Source: Candidatus Cloacimonadota bacterium (GTDB taxonomy: Bacteria > Cloacimonadota > Cloacimonadia > Cloacimonadales > Cloacimonadaceae). From it: 64,000 nucleotides of DNA. The stretch is from positions 1-64,000 of the forward strand of contig JAEZUG010000052.1 of the NCBI GenBank assembly GCA_023421135.1, read 5' to 3'. Positions 9,491 through 18,608 of the stretch are shown here, piece by piece (within the stretch, counting starts at the first letter, position 1; each line of letters starts with the position of its first letter). A program made the translations under genes and the position numbers. A model generated the notes under the pieces. That model made no database searches and had not been told where the DNA came from. It was given only the letters and a program-made list of their open reading frames with translations.

Positions 9491-9573
9491 TCGATTCTTT
9501 AGCCTTTCTTTAGCGAACCCTTAGCGAATCCTTAGCGAATCCTAAGGAAAGGCTTATTCTGTATTAAGTTATG
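9491..9573 (+). repeat. 83-bp block with four 11-bp direct repeats, copy A
   Basis: Starts TCGATT and carries four 11-bp units (CTTTAGCCTTT, CTTTAGCGAAC, CCTTAGCGAAT, CCTTAGCGAAT), then CCTAAGGAAAGGCTTAT, then TCTGTATTAAGTTATG. It is collinear without gaps with copy B at 45609-45691. The arrangement of 11-bp repeats followed by a TAT-CT hexamer resembles an OmpR/PhoB-type activator site plus -10 box. No clear gene starts downstream. Confidence 0.8.
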
Positions 9574-9665
9574 AGAATGGATTTGAGTGGGGGAGGGACA
9601 AGATCATGAGAAGAGAAGCGAGTAATAGTATTGATTGCACCGCCAAACTATACCTCACCAGGCAA

Positions 9666-9960
9666 GTCCCGTAGGGACGGCGTTTCAGATAGCAACACCG
9701 ATCAGTTCTAACCTGTCGCTGAGGAATTTAGATATTGATGACCACACAATCTCGAAGTCAGGCATCCACGGAGCTTGGTCTGTCCTTAGAGGTGATGCTC
9801 TGCGTGAGTGATACCGCGGTGCTACAAGCATAGACTTACTGGATTCCGGGTAATCCTGCCCCAGAGGGGACCCCGGAACCACCCCAAACCCTCACTTCGT
9901 TCAGATTTGGGGACCCCGGAATTCCCGGAATGACGGCGGGTGTGGTCTAGATTGTGGCTT
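9666..9960. repeat. Hairpin-module cluster downstream of DarG
   Basis: Part of the 568-bp gap 9429-9996. It holds GTCCC-GTA-GGGAC (9666-9678, followed by TTTCAGATAG), two copies of GGGGACCCCGGAA (9867-9879 and 9909-9921), and a CCCCAAA...TTTGGGG hairpin (about 9882-9911). The latter section is recognisable, in the opposite orientation, near 53860-53925. No coding potential was found here. Confidence 0.65.
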
Positions 9961-9996
9961 GGAAACCGCCAATCTGCAAAGCTCAAATCCAGAGGT

Positions 9997-11103
9997 TCAA
10001 GCTTCCGATAGCTCTTCACTGTAGTCTAAAGTAATCCACTCTTTTAAAACCAGATACCTGATTGTGGAAGCTAAAGAATTCTTTTTCTGTGGAGTATCCC
10101 ATTGCTTCTTCCACTTGAGAATATAGTTATAGAAGTCCACTTCCGAAACAAACTCAATATCGCCATGTTCAGTCAGTTCGTCCAACGTGTACATTATTGT
10201 CCCAATCTCTTCTGCATGCTCTGCAGATTTAACTCGACTAAACAAATCCACCAGTTTATCAATCACATCCTGATGCTTCAGAATCACATTCTTTCTGGTT
10301 TCTTGCAATTTTGGATACTCTATTCCGGTTTTCAACCTGGTTGCTGCTCCGGACTTAGTTTCCAGAATCAGGTTCTCCCTCCCAAAAACATTGTACATTC
10401 TTGATATATCAGGAGAGTATGGGCCATATGCTGCCTTTTTGAACTGGATTCCCAAGTCCAGCTTATCCAGTGTAGCCATATAGCATATTTTCTGGAAAAT
10501 GATTTTGCCCACCGGAACCGTGTAGGGTTTTTGCTCCAGTCTATGCAAGACCTCAAGTATAGCTATCCAAGATGGAGGCATTTCTTTGTCCATAATCTTT
10601 GCCTTATACTCAATTTCTACCTCCCCTTCGAGATATTCACGAGTCAAAAACTTCTTATCAGTACCCAAGGGAGCGTAAATCTCTATCGGGATATCAAGAG
10701 AGGACAATCGCTGATACATAACTGGGCCCACAACCTGCCATAACAGACCGCCATTACCACATCCAAGAGGTGGAAAGGCTATGGAATCTACACCCCACTC
10801 CCGGTATTTATCGACTATTACATCCAGACCTCTGCGGATGCTCTCCAGATTTGATAGGCCTTTCCAGTGCTTCTTGGTTGGAAAATTTATGATCCCATTT
10901 CCAAACAGATCCGAATAGAGATAGGGAACTCCCTCCTCTACCTCCCCCGCTCGGCATCTATCCAGATAATCCTCGTACATCTCGGGAAATTGTTTCTTGA
11001 ACAGCAAAGCTATCCCCTTGCCCATCACACCAACACAATTTACCGTGTTTACTTTCACCTGCATCTTGCTGGCAAGTATGTCGCCTGTGAGTACTCTTAT
11101 CAT
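9997..11103 (-). CDS. darG: DarG antitoxin: macrodomain DNA ADP-ribosylglycohydrolase
   Basis: Antitoxin of the DarTG system. The N-terminal macrodomain (residues 1 to about 155) shows VNTVNCVGVMGKGIA, the ADP-ribose-binding loop typical of DarG, and PPLGCGNGGL, the second loop. Such domains remove ADP-ribose from thymidine in DNA. Residues about 170-350 form the C-terminal domain that in known DarG proteins binds and blocks DarT directly. The start has AGAGGA upstream and lies 11 bp after the DarT stop, so the two are co-transcribed. The 368-aa length is normal for the two-domain form. Confidence 0.93.
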   Translation of the reverse strand: MIRVLTGDILASKMQVKVNTVNCVGVMGKGIALLFKKQFPEMYEDYLDRCRAGEVEEGVPYLYSDLFGNGIINFPTKKHWKGLSNLESIRRGLDVIVDKYREWGVDSIAFPPLGCGNGGLLWQVVGPVMYQRLSSLDIPIEIYAPLGTDKKFLTREYLEGEVEIEYKAKIMDKEMPPSWIAILEVLHRLEQKPYTVPVGKIIFQKICYMATLDKLDLGIQFKKAAYGPYSPDISRMYNVFGRENLILETKSGAATRLKTGIEYPKLQETRKNVILKHQDVIDKLVDLFSRVKSAEHAEEIGTIMYTLDELTEHGDIEFVSEVDFYNYILKWKKQWDTPQKKNSLASTIRYLVLKEWITLDYSEELSEA

Positions 11104-11114
11104 GGCTCTTTCCT

Positions 11115-11711
11115 CTATCTAAAAAACATATCTGAATCAATAATAATGGGTTTACAAAACCCCAAAGACTGCAGTCGGCTTTCCACTGCACTATCAGCTA
11201 CATAAGCACCTATTACAAAGTCAAATGAAACACGTTCTGGAACAAGCACTTCTGAACAGCTTATTCCTTTATGGATGTAATCATCAAGCTCGTTTGGATG
11301 AGTCCAATACTTGGCATATATCTTTGCGAAATCTAGTTCAGCGAGGGCTTCGGAGGGACTCATAAACTTGCACATATCCCGCGAAGCGTTCATATCAGAT
11401 ACTACTACTCCTGATAACTTAATAACTGAAGCGCTTATTTCAAGCACACACAAATCAGCATACTTGGCTCTAAGCAGGAACATCATAGGATTTCTTGGGT
11501 TTATATAGAGATTTGCATAATCATGAAGCTTATGTCCTTGAGGGACACGCTTATTCTCTCGTCTATTTTGAACTTCTTCTAATGCTACTGACTTATGCTC
11601 TATTGCATCAGCCAGTTTATGACACAGAATCCCATGCTGGATAATGCTTGGAATGTTATCCAGATCTACGATATTGTATAGAACATCTCTTAAGCAGGTT
11701 TCTTCACTCAT
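11115..11711 (-). CDS. darT: DarT toxin: DNA thymidine ADP-ribosyltransferase
   Basis: DUF4433-family toxin that transfers ADP-ribose from NAD+ to thymidine in single-stranded DNA, blocking replication and acting in phage defence. Seen here are the N-terminal NAD-pocket segment (NIPSIIQHGILCH), the family signature YINPRNPMMF (about residues 69-78) and the region around SEVLVP near 155, whose Glu is the expected catalytic residue. GGTGAG precedes the ATG. It lies 40 bp downstream of the restriction-modification gene on the same strand and directly upstream of its antitoxin. Confidence 0.92.
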   Translation of the reverse strand: MSEETCLRDVLYNIVDLDNIPSIIQHGILCHKLADAIEHKSVALEEVQNRRENKRVPQGHKLHDYANLYINPRNPMMFLLRAKYADLCVLEISASVIKLSGVVVSDMNASRDMCKFMSPSEALAELDFAKIYAKYWTHPNELDDYIHKGISCSEVLVPERVSFDFVIGAYVADSAVESRLQSLGFCKPIIIDSDMFFR

Positions 11712-11751
11712 AATCTCACCTATTGCATTACAAAAGCAGCACCAAACTGTG

Positions 11752-14751
11752 TCAATCTAATTTAACGCTCTCCATCTCCCGCACAATCTCCATGGTCTTT
11801 ACACTTACGGTGCAGACTCGCATCAGCAGGTCGATCACCTTTTCTTTGTAATCGGCAAAGCGGTAGGTGTTGAAGAGCTTGGCGATGGTGGGGTCTTTGG
11901 GCTTCTTCTCTTTGTACTGATCCAAGATCCATTCCAAGGCGCTGCGATTGCCCAGCTTGTATTCCCAAGCAAGAGCCGGAATGCCGGAAAGCGAGCAATC
12001 CTCATCCAGGATGATGATGCCGCTGGTTTTATCCGCTTTGAGCTTGGCTTTGGGGACGCTGCCATCCTCACGCGGCAGAGCATCGTAGCGTTGCAAAGGA
12101 TAGGGCTCCACTTCTTCAAAGCCAATATGCAGCTCCATCAAAGCCTTGCCCCAGGCTGCCCACTGCCAAAAGTCCTGGTAAAAAGGTATGCGCGGCAGGC
12201 TACGCTTCAGGTTTTGCTCATATTTGGTGCGATAAGCGGGATTGTGCAGCACTCCATAGACATAGTGGAAGATGTCCAGCTTGGTGATGCTTTCATCCTG
12301 ATACTGCTCCCGGAACTGAGCCAAACCCCAGTCGGTGATACTATACTTCCTGTCATCAGAATCAGAATAGTGGTAGAGAGATACGGACTCTCCATTGGGA
12401 GCTATTTGATGGTGTGTTAAGTACTTGGAGGCAAGAGACATAAAGGGCTTGTCCATCCCTAACCCATTGAAATTAATGCACACATTGTCTTTGCTAAAAT
12501 CTGTGCCATACATGTTGTAATGATTTGCTGTCAACCTGTCATTCCAGTACTTATCAGAATAGTAGTACATCACTACGAAAGGTCTAAACTGCGAAAGAAC
12601 AATGAACTCTGGAGTGAATTCTGACTTCCTTCCGGCAGCAAGGTGTGCTTTTAAACCTGGGCTCCATTTGAGTATGTCTGGGTATGTGATATCGTTCCTG
12701 TCAATCATAGAGTTTATCTCATTGCAACAATACTTGAATTTGCTCTCAAGTGCTTTGCTGCTTATGTCATATACCCAATCATCGCGATTTGACTTAACTC
12801 CTGGAAAAGCCTTGTGGAATAAGCCGTTTCCACCGACTAATCCCATCAAGTTTTCCCAATCATTATCTGTCTGGTTAATCCAATTATTATCCTTATCCGG
12901 CAGGATATGCTCAAATGGTATCTTTTCCAGTTTGTGGTTGCAGAGCCATTGCAGCTTGTCTTCTTTCCGCCATTCATCAGACAAGGTATAATACTGAATC
13001 TGGCAGCTCTTTCTCTCTGAGTGGTCTTTACAGATGAGAAACATTATTGCGACTCCGGTCTGAATGCCAAAGACATTGTGTGAAGTTCCGGCTATTTTGG
13101 GGTTTTGACGTACATCGCTCTTGGTATCGATAATGTAGGCAAAGTCAAACTCATCCTTGAGAACCTTGCGGAAGCCATCAAAGGTGCGGCTATCGATGAA
13201 AGACCTATTGGTGATGAAGGCTATGATACCGTTCTTATCAATTCTATCCATCGCCCATCTGTAAAACCTGGCATACATATCATAGACCTTGGTCTTCTGA
13301 GCGGTGCTATACTTGATATAGGTATCCTTGATGCGTTTATCTATCTTGGGGTATTCCCGGTTCTTGTTGTTCTCGTTTTCGTTCATCTGATTGGCATTGT
13401 AGGGAGGGTTGCCGATGATCACGGAGATCTTGCGTTCGTTTTGGAGTTTGATGCGTTCGGCATTCTCATCCGTTACACTGAAGATATCCGTCTCCGCACC
13501 GCTCTGCATATTTACATAGTTATCCAGAGTATCCACAAAACAGAGGTTTTCAAACTCCGCATACTGCTGCATCTTCTGTTTGTAGGTAAACTCAATATTG
13601 AGGTTGGCAATGTAATAGGGCAGGATCTCCACTTCGTTGGCGTGAAGCTCGATTTTGTATTTGTATTCCAGCTTGTGGGGGCTGATGTGATCGATAATAT
13701 CGCAGATAAAGGTACCCGTGCCAGTGGCGGGATCGAGGATTTCCACTCCCCGGTCTTCCAGCATAGTGCCAAAGTGTTTATTCAGCAGGTAGTCTGTGCT
13801 TTCGATCATAAAGCGCACAATCTCGTTGGGGGTATAGACCACCCCCAGTCGATCCGCCTTTTTGGGATTGTAGCTCTTGTAAAAGGTTTCATAGACCACC
13901 TTGAGAAACTTTTGCTTCTCGTGATGATCGGCAATCTGGGCAGCCCGGGCATTAATCGCATCGTAGTAGTGTTTCATACTCGCCAGGCTTTGCTGACGCA
14001 GATCCCGGGTGAAGAAGGTGCTCACCAGCTTTTCCAGTTCCCGGGCGATGTTGTTATCCTGATGGAAGTAGGGCTGGTTGAAGACGGTCATAAATATATC
14101 TGCGGTGAGGATGTGCTGGATCACCATTTCGCGGATGTCCTCTGCTGTGACGGCAGGATTGACCACCTCCCGCAGCAGCTCCAGGAAGAAATCCCGGGCG
14201 TAGCGGTAGTCGGGATTGCTTTCAGCTTTTTGTACGATGAGCTCTCGCAGGGCAGCGGTAACTTTGGGGATGTCTTCTTTGAAGAGCTCGATAGCTTGGC
14301 GGAATTCACGCACTTCGGGGCGTTCATAGCTTACAAAAGCCTTTAGCAGCTTGTCCAAAGCTTCGATATCGGAAAATTCACACTCTTTTACCCGGTTGCC
14401 GTTTTGGAAGAGCACTGCCCGGAGGCCATCTTCAAAGAGGATATTGTCGTTGGGATAGCCTTTTTCAAACTTATTGGCAATCTCCAGCTCGAGATCGTCG
14501 TATTCATCTTTGCTTTCCCAATAGCCCCGATCCAGCACCAGTGTGTCTTTAAGAGTACCGTCTGGCCGAACAGTATTGCCTTTTGAGCCGCGGATGGAGA
14601 CCTCTGCCACCAGCCGCAGGTCTTTGGCACGGGCATATTCATCGATCAGCTTGATCATTGCCTGACGAATGGAAGATTCGTTCCCGGTTCCGCTCAGACG
14701 CTTTAAGTTATCGCGTTCCTTCAGATAGTTCCTGATGGCAAATTCGCTCAT
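11752..14751 (-). CDS. Single-chain restriction-modification enzyme (type IIG/ISP-like), island 1
   Basis: Combines nuclease, adenine methyltransferase and target recognition in about 999 residues. The N-terminus has a PD-(D/E)xK-like pair (RPDGTL near 63, WESKDE near 77). N6-adenine methyltransferase motif I is LDPATGTG near 339 and motif IV is NPPY near 448. The C-terminal third resembles the type ISP target-recognition region and is related in order and wording to the enzyme at 57690-60962. No helicase domain is visible, so the type IIG label may fit better. The ATG at 14751 has GAGGGA upstream. An ATG at 14874 extends the frame by 41 residues but has no ribosome site and reads as low-complexity. 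Confidence 0.88.
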   Translation of the reverse strand: MSEFAIRNYLKERDNLKRLSGTGNESSIRQAMIKLIDEYARAKDLRLVAEVSIRGSKGNTVRPDGTLKDTLVLDRGYWESKDEYDDLELEIANKFEKGYPNDNILFEDGLRAVLFQNGNRVKECEFSDIEALDKLLKAFVSYERPEVREFRQAIELFKEDIPKVTAALRELIVQKAESNPDYRYARDFFLELLREVVNPAVTAEDIREMVIQHILTADIFMTVFNQPYFHQDNNIARELEKLVSTFFTRDLRQQSLASMKHYYDAINARAAQIADHHEKQKFLKVVYETFYKSYNPKKADRLGVVYTPNEIVRFMIESTDYLLNKHFGTMLEDRGVEILDPATGTGTFICDIIDHISPHKLEYKYKIELHANEVEILPYYIANLNIEFTYKQKMQQYAEFENLCFVDTLDNYVNMQSGAETDIFSVTDENAERIKLQNERKISVIIGNPPYNANQMNENENNKNREYPKIDKRIKDTYIKYSTAQKTKVYDMYARFYRWAMDRIDKNGIIAFITNRSFIDSRTFDGFRKVLKDEFDFAYIIDTKSDVRQNPKIAGTSHNVFGIQTGVAIMFLICKDHSERKSCQIQYYTLSDEWRKEDKLQWLCNHKLEKIPFEHILPDKDNNWINQTDNDWENLMGLVGGNGLFHKAFPGVKSNRDDWVYDISSKALESKFKYCCNEINSMIDRNDITYPDILKWSPGLKAHLAAGRKSEFTPEFIVLSQFRPFVVMYYYSDKYWNDRLTANHYNMYGTDFSKDNVCINFNGLGMDKPFMSLASKYLTHHQIAPNGESVSLYHYSDSDDRKYSITDWGLAQFREQYQDESITKLDIFHYVYGVLHNPAYRTKYEQNLKRSLPRIPFYQDFWQWAAWGKALMELHIGFEEVEPYPLQRYDALPREDGSVPKAKLKADKTSGIIILDEDCSLSGIPALAWEYKLGNRSALEWILDQYKEKKPKDPTIAKLFNTYRFADYKEKVIDLLMRVCTVSVKTMEIVREMESVKLD

Positions 14752-15010
14752 GAGTCCCTCAATTTCGAGATTTTTTCTATTGTTTTGGGGGCTTGCAGAT
14801 TGGTCAAGAGCTTTTTTTCCTCTATTGGGGGTGGTTTTCTCTGATCTGGGCTGGTTTCCGGAAATTAGTTTCATGGAGATGTAGGGGATAGTGTGGGTGG
14901 TAACAACGTGGGAGGATGCCGTCTTGGGTTAAAGAGGTCTTGGAGCAAAAAAAGTATGGAACGTTAAGCTGCTGTGATAAAGGATGTTCTGACGCTGCGG
15001 AAAAGATTCC

Positions 15011-15050
15011 ACAGAAAAGTGTCACCTCAGGAGCGAAAGTGTCACCTTAT
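15011..15050. repeat. Tandem AAAGTGTCACCT repeats upstream of the RM gene
   Basis: AAAGTGTCACCT occurs at 15016-15027 and 15036-15047, exactly 20 bp apart. The surrounding gap (14752-15271) shows no gene. The motif resembles terminal repeats of IS21-family elements, but no transposase or second end is present. A helically phased operator is the alternative. Confidence 0.5.
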
Positions 15051-15213
15051 AAGAAGTGAGGGGGTTTTTTAGTTTTCGGCGCTGTGAGGTTTTGACGTTT
15101 TGGTGACAGAAACCCTTGGTTGATCTTTTAGAAGTGAATAGTGTGATTATTAGTGTAAGAGAAACGGAGTAGAATCCAGAATGATTGAACCAACAAGTTC
15201 GTCTGGGATAAAA

Positions 15214-15241
15214 CCAAGCCCCCGGTTACCCAGGGGCTTGG
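15214..15241 (-). terminator. Terminator of the mmdA-pyrF operon
   Basis: CCAAGCCCC pairs with GGGGCTTGG around a 10-nt loop. On the minus strand a TTTTAT tract follows, 30 bp after the pyrF stop. Confidence 0.85.
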
Positions 15242-15271
15242 CAATATTTGATGGTTAGCTGTTACAATAGC

Positions 15272-16090
15272 TTAGATCTTCAGGTACTTGTTGATCTCAT
15301 TCATCAGGTTTTCTGCTTCCAAGGCAGCGGTATTATCGAAGCAGGGAGTTTTGTCCTTGAAGATGATTCCCCGGGAGGAATTGACCAGGATCAGAGGTTC
15401 TTCGCGGCTGGCTGAAGCGTGACGCACCACGGCTTCCAGATCTCCACCCTGAGCACCGACGCCGGGAATCAAAAAGATTCTATCCGGAAGTAAAGCCCGC
15501 ATCGTGGAAAGATCTTCTGTCTGGGTGGCGCCAATCACTGCCCCGAGCTGCTCCTTGGGATTCGCCTCAATCCAGCCGGAGATCTTCTCACACAGCAGAT
15601 CCTGTTGCAGGAAATCTGAAGCGGAAGGATTGGAGGTGAGCGCCAAGGCAAAGGCAAAACGCTGTTCCTCAGCAAATAGTGGTGTCAGAACGTCTTTGCC
15701 CATGAGTGGATTAAGCGTGATAGCGTCCACCCGGAGATCGGTGAAGAAGGCTTCCAGATAGGCTGTCATGGTATTACCAATATCACCCACCTTGCAATCC
15801 AGGATCACAGGAATCTCTTCCGGGATGTAATCCACAGTTCTCTTCAGCGCTTCATACCCCCTGAGGCCATCAGAAAGATAGAAGGCCAGATTGGGCTTGT
15901 AGGCACAAGCAAAATCCTTGGTAGCGTCGATGATCTTTTGGTTGAAGCTCCAGATCGGGTTCTCTTCTCCCGCCACGCAAGAGGGTAGCAGAGAAAGCTG
16001 TGAATCCAAACCAACACAGACCAGCGAACCGGCTGTGTTCCAGCGTTCCTGATACTTAGACCAGAACGATTTTAACCGAGTCCTGCTCAT
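15272..16090 (-). CDS. pyrF: Orotidine 5'-phosphate decarboxylase (type 2)
   Basis: Last step of UMP synthesis. The catalytic DxKxxD motif is visible as LDCKVGDIGNT near residue 103, and the phosphate-binding end as FLIPGVGAQGG near 215, with VNSSRGI after it. The 272-aa length fits the type 2 (PyrF-long) group. The start ATG overlaps the end of pyrR by 35 bp and carries its own ribosome site (GAGGAG) inside pyrR, which supports this start and tight co-translation. It closes the operon, followed by a terminator. Confidence 0.95.
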   Translation of the reverse strand: MSRTRLKSFWSKYQERWNTAGSLVCVGLDSQLSLLPSCVAGEENPIWSFNQKIIDATKDFACAYKPNLAFYLSDGLRGYEALKRTVDYIPEEIPVILDCKVGDIGNTMTAYLEAFFTDLRVDAITLNPLMGKDVLTPLFAEEQRFAFALALTSNPSASDFLQQDLLCEKISGWIEANPKEQLGAVIGATQTEDLSTMRALLPDRIFLIPGVGAQGGDLEAVVRHASASREEPLILVNSSRGIIFKDKTPCFDNTAALEAENLMNEINKYLKI

Positions 16091-16592
16091 CGGTCTCCTC
16101 GAATTCTACCTTGATTATTTCTTCTTTGGAGGTGGGAACATTTTTGCCCACGTAATCTGCCTTGATGGGCAGCTCGCGGTGACCACGATCGACCAGGACT
16201 GCCAGTTGAATGTGTTTGGGGCGGCCAAAATCCAGGAGGGCATCGATGGCAGCACGAACGGTGCGGCCTGTGAACAGGACGTCATCCACCAAGACCACGA
16301 TGGCATCTTCGATATCAAAATCCAGCGAGCTGCCTTTGATCACAGGTTGATGCGAGATCGTGGAAAGGTCATCACGATACAGCGTGATATCCAGGATGCC
16401 TACCGGAATCTCTTGATTCTCGATCAGCTTTAGATAGTTGGAAAGACGGTGCGCCAAAGGCACTCCACGAGAGCGGATTCCTACCAGGCGGATCTTCTCC
16501 AAGCCCTTGTTTTGCTCGATGATCTCGTGTGCTATACGATGGATGGTGCGCTCCATCTGCGCTTTATCCATGATCTGACTTTTGGTCTGCAT
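16056..16592 (-). CDS. pyrR: PyrR: pyrimidine operon regulator / uracil phosphoribosyltransferase
   Basis: Phosphoribosyltransferase-fold protein that in Gram-positives binds pyr mRNA and also makes UMP from uracil and PRPP. The PRPP loop is VVLVDDVLFTGRTVRAA near residue 95-111, and VGIRSRGVPLA near 37 is the other family marker. The ATG at 16592 has AAGGGAG 6 bp upstream; a longer reading frame to 16652 would run into oadA and lacks a site. It sits 10 bp after the oadA-like gene and overlaps pyrF. No PyrR-type attenuator hairpin is obvious here, so salvage may be its main job. Confidence 0.93.
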   Translation of the reverse strand: MQTKSQIMDKAQMERTIHRIAHEIIEQNKGLEKIRLVGIRSRGVPLAHRLSNYLKLIENQEIPVGILDITLYRDDLSTISHQPVIKGSSLDFDIEDAIVVLVDDVLFTGRTVRAAIDALLDFGRPKHIQLAVLVDRGHRELPIKADYVGKNVPTSKEEIIKVEFEETDEQDSVKIVLV

Positions 16593-16602
16593 ACCAGCTC
16601 CC

Positions 16603-18594
16603 TTATTTGATTGTGGCCAGAACCTGACCCTTAGCAACGGAATCCCCGGCACTCAGCGGAGTGGCAGCAACAACGCCATCCACAGGACTGGGGATGTTAT
16701 TATACATCTTCATGGCTTCCAGCACAAGGATTGTTTCGCCCTTCTTGATCGGATCGCCAGGATTCTTTTCATATTTGACCAGCATGCCGGGCATGGGAGC
16801 AGCTATCGGAGTGCCACCTTCCACAGAAACTGGGGCTGCCTGAGCCACAGGAGCGGGAGCAGGAGCTGCTTGAACAGGAGCGGGAGCAGGCGTAGGTGCG
16901 GCAGGTCTGGGAGCCGGAGCAACAGGGGCAGGACGGTGACTGACCACACGCGGTGCTCCGCCTTTCTCGCTCACTTCCACCAGGAAGTAATCGTCGTCGA
17001 TAAAGACATCAAACTGGCGCAGATCTTCCGGCTTGGCAGGTGCTGCTTTCTCGCTTTTTTCGACCAGTTTGCCGGCCTTGGCTTTGGCACATAGCTCTTC
17101 CAAGCGCTTGGCTTCTTCCAATGTGATCGGCTTCATCTCGGCAGGCATCTGATCTTTGCCATACTTCACACGCAGGAACTTACGTCCGGTCACGGGATAG
17201 AGGGCATAGATCAGCTCGTCGTCGATGTTCTTGGCTTCTTCTTTGATCTCTTCGTGAATGCGAGCCATAGCGGGTTCAATCACGTCTCCGGGACGCACTG
17301 TGATAGGCTTTTCGCCTCTGGGATAACCCACCAGAGCTTTCTTTTGCACTTCGGGATCGATGGGCAGGGTAGTCTTGCCATAGAGGCCGTAGCAAAGGTC
17401 TTTGACCTGCTCTGTGATACGGGCATATTCGCCATCCTTGGTGTCAAAGAGGGCGTTATTCACTGCCTGGATACCCACGATCTGGCTGGTGGGCGTCACC
17501 AGCGGGATCATTCCCAGTTCTTTACGAACCTTCGGGATCTCGGCAAAGACATCATCCAGCTTGTCCAAAGCATCCATCTGGCGCAATTGGTTCACCAGAT
17601 TGGAGAGCATGCCGCCGGGAGTTTGGTGGATAATCACATCTGTATCTATGATGCTGAACTTGGTGTTATCGGCAAATTGCAGATATTTGGGAATGATCTT
17701 TTCCACTTCTTTGCCGATCTTATTGAGCAGCCGGATGTCAAAGCCCGTGTCGCGGTTCGTACCCAAAAGAGAGATCACAAAAGGTTCCACAGCGGGATGT
17801 GAAGTTCTGTAAGCATAGGGAGCAATGCAGGTGTCGATGATATCAACCCCGGCTTCAATGGCTTTAAAGAGCGCCAGATCGCCCATTCCGCTTGTGAAGT
17901 GAGTATGCAGGTGAATTGGCACATTCACTGCTGTCTTCAGAGCTTTGACCAGATCGTAGGCATCATAAGGAGCCACCAGCCCTGCCATGTCTTTGATGCA
18001 AACGCTGTCTGCACCCATGTCACGAAGCTGTTTGGCTTTGTTCACGTAGTAATCTACGTTGTAGATCTCGCCGCCCATGCGCTGTTCGGTGAGTGAGTAG
18101 CAAATGGTTCCCTGGAAGTGACGACCGTTCTTTTTGATGATCTTGACGGCAGTCTCAAAGTTGCGGAAGTCATTGAGCGCATCGAAGACTCTGAAGATAT
18201 CGATGCCGTTATCACTGGCGCGTTGGACAAAGGTTTCCACGATATCATCTGCATAGTTCTGATAACCTACGAGGTTCTGACCGCGAAGCAGCATCGAAAA
18301 AGGAGTTTTCTTGATATACTTCTTCAAAGTCTTGATTCGATCCCAGGGATCTTCGCCCAGATAGCGGTGCATGGTATCAAAGGTAGCTCCGCCCCAGACT
18401 TCCATGGAGTAAAAGCCCACTTCATCCATCAGCTCTGCGATGGGAAGCATGTCTTCTGTCCTGCCTCTGGTGGCAAAGAGTGATTGGTGGCCATCACGCA
18501 AGCTCAGATCCTGTATCTTGATAGGATTGGCTGCTTTGGGACGGTCGGTTCCATACTGCATAGCTGTTCTTTCAACTATTCCGTGTCTGTCCAT
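16603..18594 (-). CDS. oadA: Biotin-dependent carboxyltransferase with fused biotin carrier (OadA / transcarboxylase 5S type)
   Basis: The N-terminal TIM barrel (residues about 25-300; SLRDGHQSLFATR, GGATFDTMHRYL, FRVFDALND) carries the pyruvate/oxaloacetate carboxyltransferase metal site, including HLHTHFTSGMG near 215. The conserved middle domain follows, then an Ala/Pro linker (about 545-590). The C-terminal biotinyl domain ends in EAMKM (near 635), whose Lys takes biotin. The 663-aa length is that of an alpha subunit with built-in carrier. With mmdA and the small subunit upstream it probably forms a methylmalonyl-CoA:pyruvate transcarboxylase or a decarboxylase. AAGGAG precedes the ATG. 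Confidence 0.92.
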   Translation of the reverse strand: MDRHGIVERTAMQYGTDRPKAANPIKIQDLSLRDGHQSLFATRGRTEDMLPIAELMDEVGFYSMEVWGGATFDTMHRYLGEDPWDRIKTLKKYIKKTPFSMLLRGQNLVGYQNYADDIVETFVQRASDNGIDIFRVFDALNDFRNFETAVKIIKKNGRHFQGTICYSLTEQRMGGEIYNVDYYVNKAKQLRDMGADSVCIKDMAGLVAPYDAYDLVKALKTAVNVPIHLHTHFTSGMGDLALFKAIEAGVDIIDTCIAPYAYRTSHPAVEPFVISLLGTNRDTGFDIRLLNKIGKEVEKIIPKYLQFADNTKFSIIDTDVIIHQTPGGMLSNLVNQLRQMDALDKLDDVFAEIPKVRKELGMIPLVTPTSQIVGIQAVNNALFDTKDGEYARITEQVKDLCYGLYGKTTLPIDPEVQKKALVGYPRGEKPITVRPGDVIEPAMARIHEEIKEEAKNIDDELIYALYPVTGRKFLRVKYGKDQMPAEMKPITLEEAKRLEELCAKAKAGKLVEKSEKAAPAKPEDLRQFDVFIDDDYFLVEVSEKGGAPRVVSHRPAPVAPAPRPAAPTPAPAPVQAAPAPAPVAQAAPVSVEGGTPIAAPMPGMLVKYEKNPGDPIKKGETILVLEAMKMYNNIPSPVDGVVAATPLSAGDSVAKGQVLATIK

Positions 18595-18608
18595 TGTAAC
18601 TCCTTATT

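Noticed and set aside
13105..14346. 413-codon plus-strand frame opposite the RM gene
   Set aside because: Antisense to the methyltransferase domain, repetitive Val/Ile/Asp make-up typical of reverse-frame shadows.
14752..14874. 41-residue N-terminal extension of the island-1 RM enzyme
   Set aside because: No ribosome site at its ATG, low-complexity sequence, and a well-placed site precedes the ATG at 14751.
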